NCBI GenBank assembly: GCA_020638835.1
Contig: JACKHV010000008.1
Location: 1 to 64,000 of the forward strand
DNA length: 64,000 bases
From: Planctomycetota bacterium
GTDB lineage: Bacteria > Planctomycetota > UBA1135 > GCA-002686595
Direction of reading: 5' to 3'
Below, piece by piece: positions 47,942-57,098 of the stretch. Every line of letters begins with the position of its first letter. Position 1 is the first letter of the stretch. The notes under the pieces were generated by a model, which saw only the letters and a list, made by a program, of their open reading frames with translations, was not told the DNA's origin and did no database searches. Made by a program: the position numbers and the translations under genes.

Positions 47942-48952
47942 CTAGAAGCGCTGCGACGCGATCGCGGCCTTGATGCGGTCCGCGAGAGCCAGCGCGCGGC
48001 GACCGTCCGCACCCGTCACTTCGGGCTGCGTGCCGTTCTGCACCGCCTGGAAGAAGGCGTCGATCTCGGCCTGCAGCGGGCGCTCGGCGCCGCCCAGCTC
48101 GAGCTCCTCGACGGAGAGCACCTGCCCCTGCAGCCAGTCCTCGCGCTGCGCGAGTTCCGCGGGGTCGATCGTGCGCAGGGCCTCGCGCCCTTCTTCCCAC
48201 TGCGGCCCCTTCGAGATCGACAGGCCGTAGTTCTTGTTGAAGTCGAGGCTGACGTAGCCCTGCGACGAGAACAGGCGGAAGCGGCGCATCGCTTCGAGCG
48301 AGGCGCGGCTGGCCGTGACGTTCGCGCGGGCGCCGTTCGCGAAGACGAGGCGCACCGAGGCGAGGTCCTCGTGGTCGGTGAGGATCGCGCCGCCGGCGGC
48401 GTCGAGCGACTCGACCTCCGAGTCGACGAGATGCAGGATCAGGTCGAGGTCGTGGATCATCAGGTCGTGCACGACGCCGACGTCCATCGAGCGGAAGCTG
48501 AAGGGCGCGAGGCGGTGGCACTCGATGAAGCGCGGCGCGATGCCCATCTCCTTCACCTTGCGCAGGCCAGGCTGGAAGCGCTCGACGTGCCCGACGGACA
48601 GCGTCGCGCCGCCTTGCTGCGCCGCGGCGAGGATGCGGTCCGCGGACTCGATGTCGCCCGCCAGCGGCTTCTCGACGAGGCACGCGATGCCGCGCTCGAG
48701 CAGCGGGACCGCGACTTCGGCGTGGAAGCGCGTCGGGACGACGACGCTGACCGCGTCGAGGTCGTCCGGCAGCTCGGAGACGTCCGAGTAGCCCGCGCAG
48801 CCGCACTCGGCGGCGAGCTTGTCGCGCTGTTCGTCGCGCGTGTCGACGACACCCACCAGCTCGCAGCGCGGGTTGGCGGCGTGGATGCGCGCGTGGTACG
48901 TGCCGAGGTGACCGACGCCGATCACCGCAGTGCGCAGGACGCGGCCGGACAT
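47942..48952 (-). CDS. Gfo/Idh/MocA-family NAD(P)-dependent oxidoreductase in the lpx cluster
   Basis: 336 residues. N-terminal Rossmann domain (V-I-G-V-G-H-L-G-T-Y-H-A-R), the E-K-P-L-A motif at the end of the cofactor domain and a C-terminal alpha/beta domain. The start overlaps the lpxA stop (ATGA), so it is tied to lipid A synthesis. GnnA, the UDP-GlcNAc 3-dehydrogenase that makes the GlcN3N precursor, belongs to this family and often sits beside lpxA. The partner GnnB aminotransferase is not seen here. A GnnA role is inference. Confidence 0.85.
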   Translation of the reverse strand: MSGRVLRTAVIGVGHLGTYHARIHAANPRCELVGVVDTRDEQRDKLAAECGCAGYSDVSELPDDLDAVSVVVPTRFHAEVAVPLLERGIACLVEKPLAGDIESADRILAAAQQGGATLSVGHVERFQPGLRKVKEMGIAPRFIECHRLAPFSFRSMDVGVVHDLMIHDLDLILHLVDSEVESLDAAGGAILTDHEDLASVRLVFANGARANVTASRASLEAMRRFRLFSSQGYVSLDFNKNYGLSISKGPQWEEGREALRTIDPAELAQREDWLQGQVLSVEELELGGAERPLQAEIDAFFQAVQNGTQPEVTGADGRRALALADRIKAAIASQRF

Positions 48953-49803
48953 CAGCGTTCCTCCCAGCGCGCGATGCGTTCCTCGCCCATGCGAGCGAAC
49001 TCGCCGCGCAGGATCTCGCGGTGGCGTCCCTTGACGCCGGCTTCGGTCTGGCTGAGGTGCTTGATCAGGTTGCGGACCGTGTCGCCGAGCTGCGGGTCGT
49101 CCTTGAGCGCCTGCAGCGTCTGGCTGCGCGGCGCGCCGGAGCGGTAGATGCGGCGGAAGGCGACGCGCAGCGACTCGATCTCGTCCTCGTGGATGCCCGC
49201 GCGAGAGAGCCCGACGACGTTCACGGCGCGCACGCGGCTCGGGTGACCTTCGAGGATCATGTACGGCGGCACGTCCTGGTTCATGCGCGTCAAGCCGCCG
49301 ACGTAGCAGTACTCGCCGATCGTGACGAAGTGGTGCGCGGCCGCCGAGCCGGAGATGTTCGCGCCGCGCTCGACCAGCACGTGACCGGCCAGCAGCACGT
49401 TGTTCGCGAGGATCACGCCGTCCTGCAGCTCGCAGTCGTGCGCGACGTGGCAGCACGCCATCAACAAGCAGCGGCTGCCGATGCGCGTCACGCCGCCGCC
49501 CTTGACCGTGCCGCGGTTGATCGTGACGAACTCGCGGATCAGGTTGTCGTCTCCGATCTCGAGCTGCGTCGGTTCGCCGCGATACGAGAAGTCCTGCGGC
49601 GCCGCGCCGAGGCTGGTCTGCCCGACGATCACGTTGCGCGCGCCGATGGTCGTCGCGCCGTCGATGACGACCTGCGGACCGATGCGCGTGCCGTCGCCGA
49701 TGCGCACGTTACCGCCGATGACCGCGTAGGGGCCGATCTGCACGTCCTGACCGAGCTCGGCCTTCGGCGCGATGACGGCGGTGGGGTGGATCTTGGTTGC
49801 CAT
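48952..49803 (-). CDS. lpxA: UDP-N-acetylglucosamine (or UDP-GlcN3N) O-acyltransferase LpxA
   Basis: 283 residues. Left-handed beta-helix hexapeptide repeats (I-H-P-T-A-V-I-A, G-P-Y-A-V-I-G) then a C-terminal helical domain. The catalytic His lies in the C-C-H-V-A-H-D-C segment. It transfers an acyl chain to the 3 position of the UDP-sugar, the first step of lipid A synthesis. The ATG at 49801-49803 is the start. 17 bp after lpxC-fabZ, with a 4-bp overlap to the oxidoreductase. Confidence 0.95.
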   Translation of the reverse strand: MATKIHPTAVIAPKAELGQDVQIGPYAVIGGNVRIGDGTRIGPQVVIDGATTIGARNVIVGQTSLGAAPQDFSYRGEPTQLEIGDDNLIREFVTINRGTVKGGGVTRIGSRCLLMACCHVAHDCELQDGVILANNVLLAGHVLVERGANISGSAAAHHFVTIGEYCYVGGLTRMNQDVPPYMILEGHPSRVRAVNVVGLSRAGIHEDEIESLRVAFRRIYRSGAPRSQTLQALKDDPQLGDTVRNLIKHLSQTEAGVKGRHREILRGEFARMGEERIARWEER

Positions 49804-49820
49804 GTCAGCTGCCGAACCTC

Positions 49821-51113
49821 TCAGGCATCGACCATCGTGAACATCAGGTTCGCCTCGCACACGATGCGCCCGGCCACCGATCCGGTGGCGCGGACCTGCG
49901 CCGTCTGCCCCTTCATCTTGAGCGTCTCGACCTCGAGCCGCAGCTGGTCGCCGGGCGTCACGACGCCGCGCAGCTTCACCTTGTCGATCGCCCACAGCAC
50001 CGCCAGCTTGCCGGTGTTCTCGAGCTTGCGCAGCAGCAGGACACCGGCGAGCTGCGCCATGGCCTCGAGCTGCAACACGCCCGGCATCAGCGGCCGTTCC
50101 GGGAAGTGACCGGTGAAGAACGGTTCGTTGATCGTCACGTTCTTGACCGCGATCGCGCGCCGGTAGCCGTCGATCTCGATGACGCGGTCGATCAGCAGGA
50201 ACGGATAGCGGTGCGGGAGCATCCGCAGGATCTCGCGGATGTCCATGCCCGACTCGCGCTGGATCACCCCGCCGGTCTCGGCGAGCTGCATCATGTCGGT
50301 CAGGCGTCGCACGAGTTCCGCGTTGGTGCGGTGCCCGGTGCGCGTCGCGATGACGTGCGCATGCAGGCCGGCGCCGAGCAGGCTCAGGTCGCCGAGCAGG
50401 TCGAGCAGCTTGTGCCGCACCGGCTCGTGATCGATGCGCATCTTCGTCGCGGGGTCGCCGAGCACGACGGTGTTCTCGCGCGTCGCGCCCTTGCCGAGGC
50501 CGGCCGCCTTCAGCGCCTCGACTTCCGACGCCATGCAGAAGGTCCTCGCCGGCGCGATCTCCTTCGCGAAGCTCTCGGCCGAGACGTCGATCTGCAAGGT
50601 CCCGCCGGTGACGCCGGGTTCGTCGAAGGACGCGACGTACTGCAGCGTCAGTCCGGGCGCTTCGACCGGCAGCGCGACGAGGGTCGCGTCTCCGTGGCGC
50701 ACGTAGACGGGCTTGTCGAGCTGGAAGACCTTCGCGGCGGGCCGTTGGTCGGAGAGCCCGGCCTGCTGGAACAGCTCCACGAACGGCTTCGCGCTGCCGT
50801 CCATGCCGGGCAGCTCCTGACCTGAGATCTCGACGGTCAAGTTGTCGATGCCGAGGCCGGCGCAGGCCGCGAGCAAGTGCTCGACGGTGTCGACCGAGGC
50901 CGCGCCGCGTTGCAGGCGCGTGCGACGTTCCTTCTCGGAGTGGTACTGGATGCGCGCCGGAATCGGGTCCGACTCCGGCATGTCCGTGCGGATGAACTCG
51001 ATGCCTTGTTCGGCCGGTGCGGGCAGCACGCGGACCTGCACCGTCTCCCCGCTGTGCAGGCCGACGCCGGAGAACTCCGCGGCCGTGCGCAAGGTTCGTT
51101 GCTTGCGGGTCAA
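49821..51113 (-). CDS. lpxC/fabZ: Bifunctional LpxC-FabZ: UDP-3-O-acyl-N-acetylglucosamine deacetylase / hydroxyacyl-ACP dehydratase
   Basis: 430 residues. Residues 1-285 are LpxC. Zinc ligands are His79 (V-E-H-L-L-A-A), His234 and Asp238 (H-K-L-L-D-L-L-G-D), with catalytic-type His261 in R-T-G-H-R-T-N. Residues ~290-430 are FabZ, with the catalytic His at 301 in M-L-P-H-R-Y-P-F and G-H-F-P-E-R-P-L-M-P-G. The fusion, known in Bacteroidetes and other phyla, joins lipid A and fatty acid synthesis. The start is the TTG at 51111-51113, preceded by a strong AAGGAGAGG site and overlapping the lpxD stop (TTGA). Confidence 0.95.
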   Translation of the reverse strand: MTRKQRTLRTAAEFSGVGLHSGETVQVRVLPAPAEQGIEFIRTDMPESDPIPARIQYHSEKERRTRLQRGAASVDTVEHLLAACAGLGIDNLTVEISGQELPGMDGSAKPFVELFQQAGLSDQRPAAKVFQLDKPVYVRHGDATLVALPVEAPGLTLQYVASFDEPGVTGGTLQIDVSAESFAKEIAPARTFCMASEVEALKAAGLGKGATRENTVVLGDPATKMRIDHEPVRHKLLDLLGDLSLLGAGLHAHVIATRTGHRTNAELVRRLTDMMQLAETGGVIQRESGMDIREILRMLPHRYPFLLIDRVIEIDGYRRAIAVKNVTINEPFFTGHFPERPLMPGVLQLEAMAQLAGVLLLRKLENTGKLAVLWAIDKVKLRGVVTPGDQLRLEVETLKMKGQTAQVRATGSVAGRIVCEANLMFTMVDA

Positions 51114-52159
51114 GAATCCTCTCCTTCGAGCGCGGCGATGCGCTGTTCGAGCGCACGGACGGCGCGCTTCAGCTCGGGCAGGCGCCCGACCAAGGTGACT
51201 TGGCGCAGGTACTCGCCGCGCGGACGCGCCGGCAGCCCCATGTACTCCTGACCGCCTGCGAGGTCGTGGAAGGCGCCGGCCGCACCGCCGAGCCGCGCGC
51301 CTTGGCCGACGCGGATGTGCCCGGCGAAGGACACCTTGCCGCCGGCGACGACCCACGGCTCGAGCGTCGTCGAGCCGCTGACGCCGACCTGCGCGCAGAG
51401 CAACGAGTGCGCTCCGATGTCGCAGTTGTGTCCGATCTGCACCTGGTTGTCGATCTTCACGCCGTCGCCGATGCGCGTGTCGCCGAAGCGGCCGCGGTCG
51501 ACGCAAGTGTTCGCGCCGATCTCGACGTCGTCGCCGACGCGCACACCGCCGCACTGCGGGACCTTCTGCCAGCCTTGCGGCGGCACCGGGTCGTAGCCGA
51601 AGCCGTCCGCGCCGAGCACCACGCCGGCGTGCAGCACGCAGCGCGCGCCGAGGTGCGTGTTCGGCCGCAACACGACGCCGGCGTGCAGCACGCTGTCCGC
51701 CCCCACCGTGCAGCGCGCTTGGACGCTGACGCGTTCGTGCAGGACGCAGCCGTCCGCGATCCGCGCCTCGGCGCCGATCACGCAGAAAGGTCCGACGCTG
51801 GCGTTCGCGGCGAGCTCGGCGGTCCGGTGCACGACGGCCGAGGGGTGCACGCCCGGCTCGGGCCCGGGGCCCTCGAACTCGCCGGCGAAGGCGAGCACCA
51901 CGGCGCTGAAAGCGGCGTTCGGTTGCGCGGTGCGCAGCAGGGCGAGGTCGGAGCGCTCGACGTCGAGCCCCTCGGGGACGATCACCGCGCCGGCTCGCGT
52001 GTCGGCCAGCTTCGCCGCGTGGCGCGCGTCGTTCAGGAAACTGATCTGGTCGGGCTGGGCTTCGTCGAGCGCGGCCGGCCCACGCACGAGCAGAGCGCCA
52101 TCCCCTTCGAGGGTGGCGCCGCAGAGTTCGGCCAGGGAGCTGAGGGTCCGGTTCGACAT
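51110..52159 (-). CDS. lpxD: UDP-3-O-acylglucosamine N-acyltransferase LpxD
   Basis: 349 residues from the ATG at 52157-52159. N-terminal uridine-binding domain (residues ~1-95), then a left-handed beta-helix from about residue 100 (V-H-P-S-A-V-V-H). The catalytic His lies in I-G-H-N-C-D-I-G. A C-terminal helix ends the protein. It adds the second acyl chain in lipid A synthesis. In the operon bamA-lpxD-lpxC/fabZ-lpxA-oxidoreductase. Confidence 0.95.
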   Translation of the reverse strand: MSNRTLSSLAELCGATLEGDGALLVRGPAALDEAQPDQISFLNDARHAAKLADTRAGAVIVPEGLDVERSDLALLRTAQPNAAFSAVVLAFAGEFEGPGPEPGVHPSAVVHRTAELAANASVGPFCVIGAEARIADGCVLHERVSVQARCTVGADSVLHAGVVLRPNTHLGARCVLHAGVVLGADGFGYDPVPPQGWQKVPQCGGVRVGDDVEIGANTCVDRGRFGDTRIGDGVKIDNQVQIGHNCDIGAHSLLCAQVGVSGSTTLEPWVVAGGKVSFAGHIRVGQGARLGGAAGAFHDLAGGQEYMGLPARPRGEYLRQVTLVGRLPELKRAVRALEQRIAALEGEDS

Positions 52160-52241
52160 GGGCCTGACGGTGCCGCGGGCGCGCGACGGGTCCGTGGGCC
52201 GGCCAGTGTAGCCGGGCCAAAGGTCGGCTGTCACCGCCGAC

Positions 52242-54791
52242 TCAGTTGAAGGCCAGGTTGAAGCTGAACACCTGGCGGCGGTCCCCGTCGCCCTTCTTGA
52301 CGGGGAATCCGAAGTTCAGCACCAGCGGGAACGGCACCGTCAGACCGAAGCCGAATCCGACCGAGGCGCGCAGCTCGTCCGGGTCGAGTGCGAAGGCGTC
52401 CTGGTCGAGGATGCCGGCGTCCGTGAAGAGCAGGAAGCGCAGCATCTCCTGCTTGCGGAAGGTGCCCGGCCGGGTCGTCGAGTAGAGCGGATAGCGGAAC
52501 TCGAGCGAGCCGCGCAGCATCGTCTCGCCGCCGATCGCGGTGTCCCCCACGTTCGGTCCCACGCCGCGGTACTCGAAGCCGCGCAGCGTTCGGAAGCCGC
52601 CCAGGAAGAAGCGCTCGGTGTACGGCACGTCGTCGGTGTCCGCGTACGGTTGCGCCAGTCCGGCGCCCGCCGCGAACTTGAAGCTCGGCTTGACGTCCGT
52701 CGTCTCGTCGCCGGTCACCCAGTAGCTCTCGTACGCGAGTTCGGTCTTGAAGAAGTCCGCGTCGCTGCCGAGCGCCTCGGTGTAGGCGCTGTTGAAGATC
52801 GTGAGCGACTCGCCGTCGCGCGGATTCAGGCGGCTGTCCACGTCGCGGTACGTGACGTCGAGCAACAGCGAGTTGAGCGTCGTCTTGCCTTCCTGCGCGA
52901 TCAAGTCGGGCGGCAGCGGCTGGTTGGTGTCCAGGTCGGAGACCTCGACGCGCTCGAGCGAGACGCCGGTGAACAGCGTCCAGTAGAGCCCCAGCTGGCG
53001 CCCGATGCGCGGCTTGAAGCGCAAGCGCCCCTCGTCGTAGACCTCGTAGATCCGGTCGCGGATGATGAAGTCCACGTCGAGGCTCCAGCGGTTGAAGTGC
53101 CGCCGGAAGATGTCCGGTTCCACGAAGTGGATGCGCGTGAAGTCGACCTGCGAGCCGGGCGAGAGCTGGATGTCGAGCGTCTGACCGGCGCCGTGGAAGG
53201 CTTCCTTGCGGTAGATCTCGCCGAAGGACGAGAAGAAGCCGCTGGGCAGGTCGGTGATGTCGAAGTTCCGCATCTGCAGCGACAGGATGCCGAAGATGCC
53301 GCTGTTCGAGTCCACGCCGCCCGCGATCTCGAAGTCGACGACGCGGCCTTCCTCGACGATGAACTCGATGTCGACCCACTCGGGGTCGTCCGTCGGCAGG
53401 AAGCGGTACGTGGGTTCGTTGTGCTCGAGTGGACGACGGTCGTCCGAGAAGTAGCCGGTGGCCGTGAGGAGCCGCAGCGAGCGCGCGACTTCTTTCATGT
53501 CGGCGATCTGTCCGGGCTGCACGGTGATCTCGCGGCGCAGCACGCGGTCACGGGTGTGGTTCGCGCCGGAGATGCGCACCTCGCGGATCTTGAGCTGCTG
53601 GCCCTGGACGATCCGGTAGGTCACTTCGACGGACTTGTTCTCGACGTCGAAGACGAGTTCCGGCTCGAGGAACTTCCAGCTCTGGTCGCGCAACGACGGG
53701 TGCGAGAGGTACCCGAGCGCGCCGAAGAAGTCGCGCAGGTCCTCGCGGTCCGCGTCGAGGCGCAGCTTCTCGAAGGTCACGCCGGGCTTCAGCATGCAGC
53801 GGCCGAGCAGCTCGGGCTCGCTGAAGACGAGTTCCGCCGGCTCCGTGAGCGGTTCCCCGTCCAGGCCGCGCGTGTCCGGCAGCTGCTTGACGCCGACGAT
53901 GTGCAAGGAGCTGACGGTGTAGGGATCGCCCTCGTCGACGACGACGTGGATCACGACGCGGCTGAAGTCTTCGTTGAACTCGAGGCGGTCGAGCTCGACG
54001 ACAGCGTCCAGGTAGCCGCGGTCGCGGTACACGTTGCGCATCGCGAGCAGATCGCCTTCGAGCTTCTCCTCGACGAAGACGTCGCCGAGCCAGTTCAGGA
54101 AGCGCGGCCCCTTGAGCTGCGTGCGCGCCACCGGCACGAGCCCGTCCTTCCACGGACCGAAGCCGCGCGTCGGCAAGCTCTCGTTGCCGTGCACGACGAC
54201 GTCGGACACGCGCACCTTGCGGCCTTCGCGGATGCGGAAGATCACGTCGCCGATGCCGTGCGTGTCCTCGTCGAACTCGTCGGGAGTCTTGGTGACGATG
54301 TCGATCTCGACGAAGTGGAAGCCCTTCCGCCGGTAGCCTTCGAGCAGGCGTTGGCGCACACGCCGCGCTTGGTGCAGGTAGAGTTCCGAGCTCTCGTCCA
54401 GACCGGCCCACTCGCGCAGGTCCTTCAGCTTGACCCCGTCGTAGCCGATGAAGCGCGGCTCGAGGTCGACCGGCATCTCCTGCACGATGAGCTGCAGCTC
54501 GATGCCGCCCTCGGCGGCGCGCTCGAGCACCTCGGCGCGGACCTTGAAGGCTTCCCACAGGTAGGTGATGCCGCGCTCGACGAGCTCGCGGTCGAGCGGA
54601 CGCCCGACGCGCTGGCCGAGCGCCGCGATCAGCCGGTCCTCCGCATAACGGTCCTCTCCCGTCACTTCGATGCCCACCACGGTCGGCATGCGCTGTTCCT
54701 GCCCACCGTCCTGTGCACGGGCGGGAGGGAGCAGCACGGCAGCGCAGATGAGCGCTCGCGCGACCGCGTTGAGCAGGTGGGCGAAGGTCAC
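52242..54791 (-). CDS. bamA: Outer-membrane protein assembly factor BamA
   Basis: 849 residues from a GTG at 54789-54791. Signal peptide (residues 1-26), N-terminal POTRA-like repeats to about 480 and a 16-strand Omp85 barrel at the C-terminus. Conserved signatures are G-G-V-D-S-N-S-G-I-F-G near 525 and R-G-F-E-Y-R-G-V-G-P near 740. It inserts beta-barrel proteins into the outer membrane. Its presence with lpx genes shows a true didermic envelope. 17 bp downstream of dnaB. Confidence 0.93.
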   Translation of the reverse strand: MTFAHLLNAVARALICAAVLLPPARAQDGGQEQRMPTVVGIEVTGEDRYAEDRLIAALGQRVGRPLDRELVERGITYLWEAFKVRAEVLERAAEGGIELQLIVQEMPVDLEPRFIGYDGVKLKDLREWAGLDESSELYLHQARRVRQRLLEGYRRKGFHFVEIDIVTKTPDEFDEDTHGIGDVIFRIREGRKVRVSDVVVHGNESLPTRGFGPWKDGLVPVARTQLKGPRFLNWLGDVFVEEKLEGDLLAMRNVYRDRGYLDAVVELDRLEFNEDFSRVVIHVVVDEGDPYTVSSLHIVGVKQLPDTRGLDGEPLTEPAELVFSEPELLGRCMLKPGVTFEKLRLDADREDLRDFFGALGYLSHPSLRDQSWKFLEPELVFDVENKSVEVTYRIVQGQQLKIREVRISGANHTRDRVLRREITVQPGQIADMKEVARSLRLLTATGYFSDDRRPLEHNEPTYRFLPTDDPEWVDIEFIVEEGRVVDFEIAGGVDSNSGIFGILSLQMRNFDITDLPSGFFSSFGEIYRKEAFHGAGQTLDIQLSPGSQVDFTRIHFVEPDIFRRHFNRWSLDVDFIIRDRIYEVYDEGRLRFKPRIGRQLGLYWTLFTGVSLERVEVSDLDTNQPLPPDLIAQEGKTTLNSLLLDVTYRDVDSRLNPRDGESLTIFNSAYTEALGSDADFFKTELAYESYWVTGDETTDVKPSFKFAAGAGLAQPYADTDDVPYTERFFLGGFRTLRGFEYRGVGPNVGDTAIGGETMLRGSLEFRYPLYSTTRPGTFRKQEMLRFLLFTDAGILDQDAFALDPDELRASVGFGFGLTVPFPLVLNFGFPVKKGDGDRRQVFSFNLAFN

Positions 54792-54808
54792 GGGGGGCTG
54801 AGGCGTCG

Positions 54809-56200
54809 TCAGGGGGCGATCGGTTCGGCGACGGACGGCGCGCGATTCTCGAACCGCATGATGCTGCCGCGGAACTGCAAGCTGACGGTGCCGGTCGGCC
54901 CGTTCCGTTGCTTGGCGACCACCAGCTCCGCGATCCCGCGGTTCTCGTCGGTCGGTTCGTAGTACTCGGGGCGGTAGAGCAGCATCACCGTGTCGGCGTC
55001 CTGCTCGATCGAGCCCGACTCGCGCAAGTCGGACAGCTGCGGCTTCTTGTCCTCGCGGGACTCGACGGCGCGCGACAGCTGCGAGAGCGCGATGACCGGG
55101 ACGTCCAGTTCACGCGCGAGTTCCTTGAGCGAGCGTGAGATCGCCGAGATCTCGAGCTGACGGCTCTCGGACTTCGGCATCGTCATCAGCTGCAGGTAGT
55201 CGACGACGATCAGGTTGAGCGCCTTGTTCTGCTGCTTGACGCGGCGCGCGCGGCTGCGCATCGCCATGACCGAGAGGCCGGGCGTGTCGTCGATGAACAT
55301 GCGACACTCGCGCAGCTCGCCGGCGGCGCGCGCCAGCTCGGAGTAGTCGTCGGCGGGGATGTTGCCCGTCTTCAGCTTGTGCGCGTCGACTCGCGCGTGC
55401 GCGCAGAGCATCCGGCTGACGATCTGCTGCGCGCCCATCTCCAGGCTGAAGAACAGCACGACCGGCGGCCCGTCCACTTCGGGCAGCTGCGAGAAGGCGG
55501 CGTTCTCCATCAGGTTCAGCGCGAGTGCCGTCTTACCCATCGCGGGACGCGCCGCGAGGATGATCAGCTGCCCGCCGGTGAACCCGCAGGTCAGGTCGTC
55601 GAGGTCGTAGAAGCCCGACGGCACGCCGGTCAGGCCGCCGGAGCGCCCCGCCGTCGAGTCGATGCGCTTGAAGGTCTCTTCGATCGCGCTGGCGATCGTC
55701 AGCACTTCGCCGCTCGACTTGCTCTCGGAGATCTTGAAGATCGCGTTCTCCGACTCGTCGACGAGCGAGCTGACCGCGTCGCCGTCGGGGCGCGTCGAGT
55801 ACGCCTGCTCGATGATGCCGTTCGCCTGCTGGATCAGGCGCCGCAGCGTGCTGGTCTCGGAGACGAGCCGCGCGTGGTGCAGCACGTGCGCGGAATTCGT
55901 GACGGAGCTCGCGAGCTGCAGCAAGTAGGAGCGTCCGCCGACCTGCTGCAAGCTGCCGGCGCCCAGCAGGCGTTCGCCGACGGTGATCATGTCGACGGGT
56001 TCGCCGCGGTCGCTCAGGCCGACGAGCGCCTCGAAGATCAGACCGTGCTTCTTCGAGAAGAAGTCGGCGGCGTGCAGCAGCTCCGTGACGTCCGGGATGC
56101 GGTGCGGGTCGATCAACAGCGCGCCGAGCACGCCGCGTTCCGCTTCGTCGTTGTGAGGCGGGATCCTGCCGATCGGGGGGCCGTCGTCATAGTCGGACAT
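54809..56200 (-). CDS. dnaB: Replicative DNA helicase DnaB
   Basis: 463 residues, normal length. N-terminal primase-interaction domain (H-N-D-E-A-E-R-G-V-L-G-A-L-L), linker, then the RecA-like C domain with Walker A A-R-P-A-M-G-K-T-A and Walker B L-I-V-V-D-Y-L-Q-L. The Arg-finger region is D-L-R-E-S-G-S-I-E-Q-D-A-D. No intein is present. It follows rplI, a common bacterial order, and precedes bamA. Confidence 0.97.
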   Translation of the reverse strand: MSDYDDGPPIGRIPPHNDEAERGVLGALLIDPHRIPDVTELLHAADFFSKKHGLIFEALVGLSDRGEPVDMITVGERLLGAGSLQQVGGRSYLLQLASSVTNSAHVLHHARLVSETSTLRRLIQQANGIIEQAYSTRPDGDAVSSLVDESENAIFKISESKSSGEVLTIASAIEETFKRIDSTAGRSGGLTGVPSGFYDLDDLTCGFTGGQLIILAARPAMGKTALALNLMENAAFSQLPEVDGPPVVLFFSLEMGAQQIVSRMLCAHARVDAHKLKTGNIPADDYSELARAAGELRECRMFIDDTPGLSVMAMRSRARRVKQQNKALNLIVVDYLQLMTMPKSESRQLEISAISRSLKELARELDVPVIALSQLSRAVESREDKKPQLSDLRESGSIEQDADTVMLLYRPEYYEPTDENRGIAELVVAKQRNGPTGTVSLQFRGSIMRFENRAPSVAEPIAP

Positions 56201-56326
56201 CGGGGCAGAGGATAACGATCCACCCTGCCGCGGCCAACGAACAGGAGCACTCCCTGCGCGCGCGGGAGAACTTGCCGCCGCGTCTCGGTCTTCGCCCGCG
56301 TGCGCACGCCGCTGCGAATGCAGGAA

Positions 56327-56355
56327 GCCCGCCCGGGCTAGTGCGCCGGGCGGGC
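56327..56355 (-). terminator. Possible terminator/attenuator between rplI and dnaB
   Basis: 10-bp stem GCCCGCCCGG / CCGGGCGGGC with a 9-nt loop, 37 bp after the rplI stop. On the minus strand it is followed by TTCCTGCATT, a weak T-rich stretch. Confidence 0.5.
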
Positions 56356-56391
56356 CTCCTTCGGTGCCGTTGGTGGAACGAGCGAGACCGA

Positions 56392-56847
56392 TCAGGCTTC
56401 GGCCGTGATCTCGAGCGTGATGGTCGCGCTCTGATCACCGTGCACGTGGATCTCGACCTCGTGGCTGCCCACGGCCTTGAGCGGCTTCTCGAGGCGCACG
56501 TCGCGCTCCTCGAAGGCGTGCCCGGCGGCCGCCAGCAGCTCCGCGATGCGGGCCGCGGTGACCGAGCCGTAGAGGTGACCGTTCTCGTCGGCCTTCTCGA
56601 CCGTGGTCAGCGCGACGCTGGCGAGCAGCTCGACGCGCTTCGCGATGTCGGCGGCCATGGCGGCCTCTTCGGCCTCCAGGCGCACGCGACGGCGCTCCAC
56701 CATCTTCTTGTTGTCTTCGTTCGCCGTGACGGCCAGGCGCTGCGGCAGCAGGTAGTTGCGCGCGAAACCCGGCTTCACGCGAACCACGTCGCCGCAGCGA
56801 CCGAGGTTCTCGACGTGTTCCCGCAGGAGGACTTCCGTGTCTTTCAT
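56392..56847 (-). CDS. rplI: 50S ribosomal protein L9
   Basis: 151 residues. N-terminal L9 motif G-R-C-G-D-V-V-R-V-K-P-G-F-A-R-N-Y-L-L-P, then an elongated central helix and the C-terminal RNA-binding domain. It lies at the L1 side of the 50S subunit. 21 bp after rpsR, part of the rpsF-rpsR-rplI block. Confidence 0.97.
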   Translation of the reverse strand: MKDTEVLLREHVENLGRCGDVVRVKPGFARNYLLPQRLAVTANEDNKKMVERRRVRLEAEEAAMAADIAKRVELLASVALTTVEKADENGHLYGSVTAARIAELLAAAGHAFEERDVRLEKPLKAVGSHEVEIHVHGDQSATITLEITAEA

Positions 56848-56868
56848 GTCTGTCAGGTCCTCTCTGGT

Positions 56869-57096
56869 TCAGCCCACGAAGGGCATCAGGCCGAGGTGAC
56901 GTGCGCGCTTGATCGCGAGCTTCAGGTCGCGCTGGCACTTGGCGACGTAGCCCGTGCGGCGACGTCCTTGGATCTGACCGTAGGCGGTCAGGTGCTTCTC
57001 GAGGGTCTCGACGTCCTTGTAGTCGAGCGGCTGCTCGTCACAGGTACGACGGTTGCGGGTGTTACCGCGACGTCCGAACTTTCCTTTGACCGCCAT
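56869..57096 (-). CDS. rpsR: 30S ribosomal protein S18
   Basis: 75 residues, normal size. The basic N-terminus leads to C-D-E-Q-P-L-D-Y-K-D-V-E-T-L and the family core I-Q-G-R-R-R-T-G. S18 dimerises with S6 on the platform. 2 bp after rpsF. Confidence 0.97.
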   Translation of the reverse strand: MAVKGKFGRRGNTRNRRTCDEQPLDYKDVETLEKHLTAYGQIQGRRRTGYVAKCQRDLKLAIKRARHLGLMPFVG

Positions 57097-57098
57097 GA

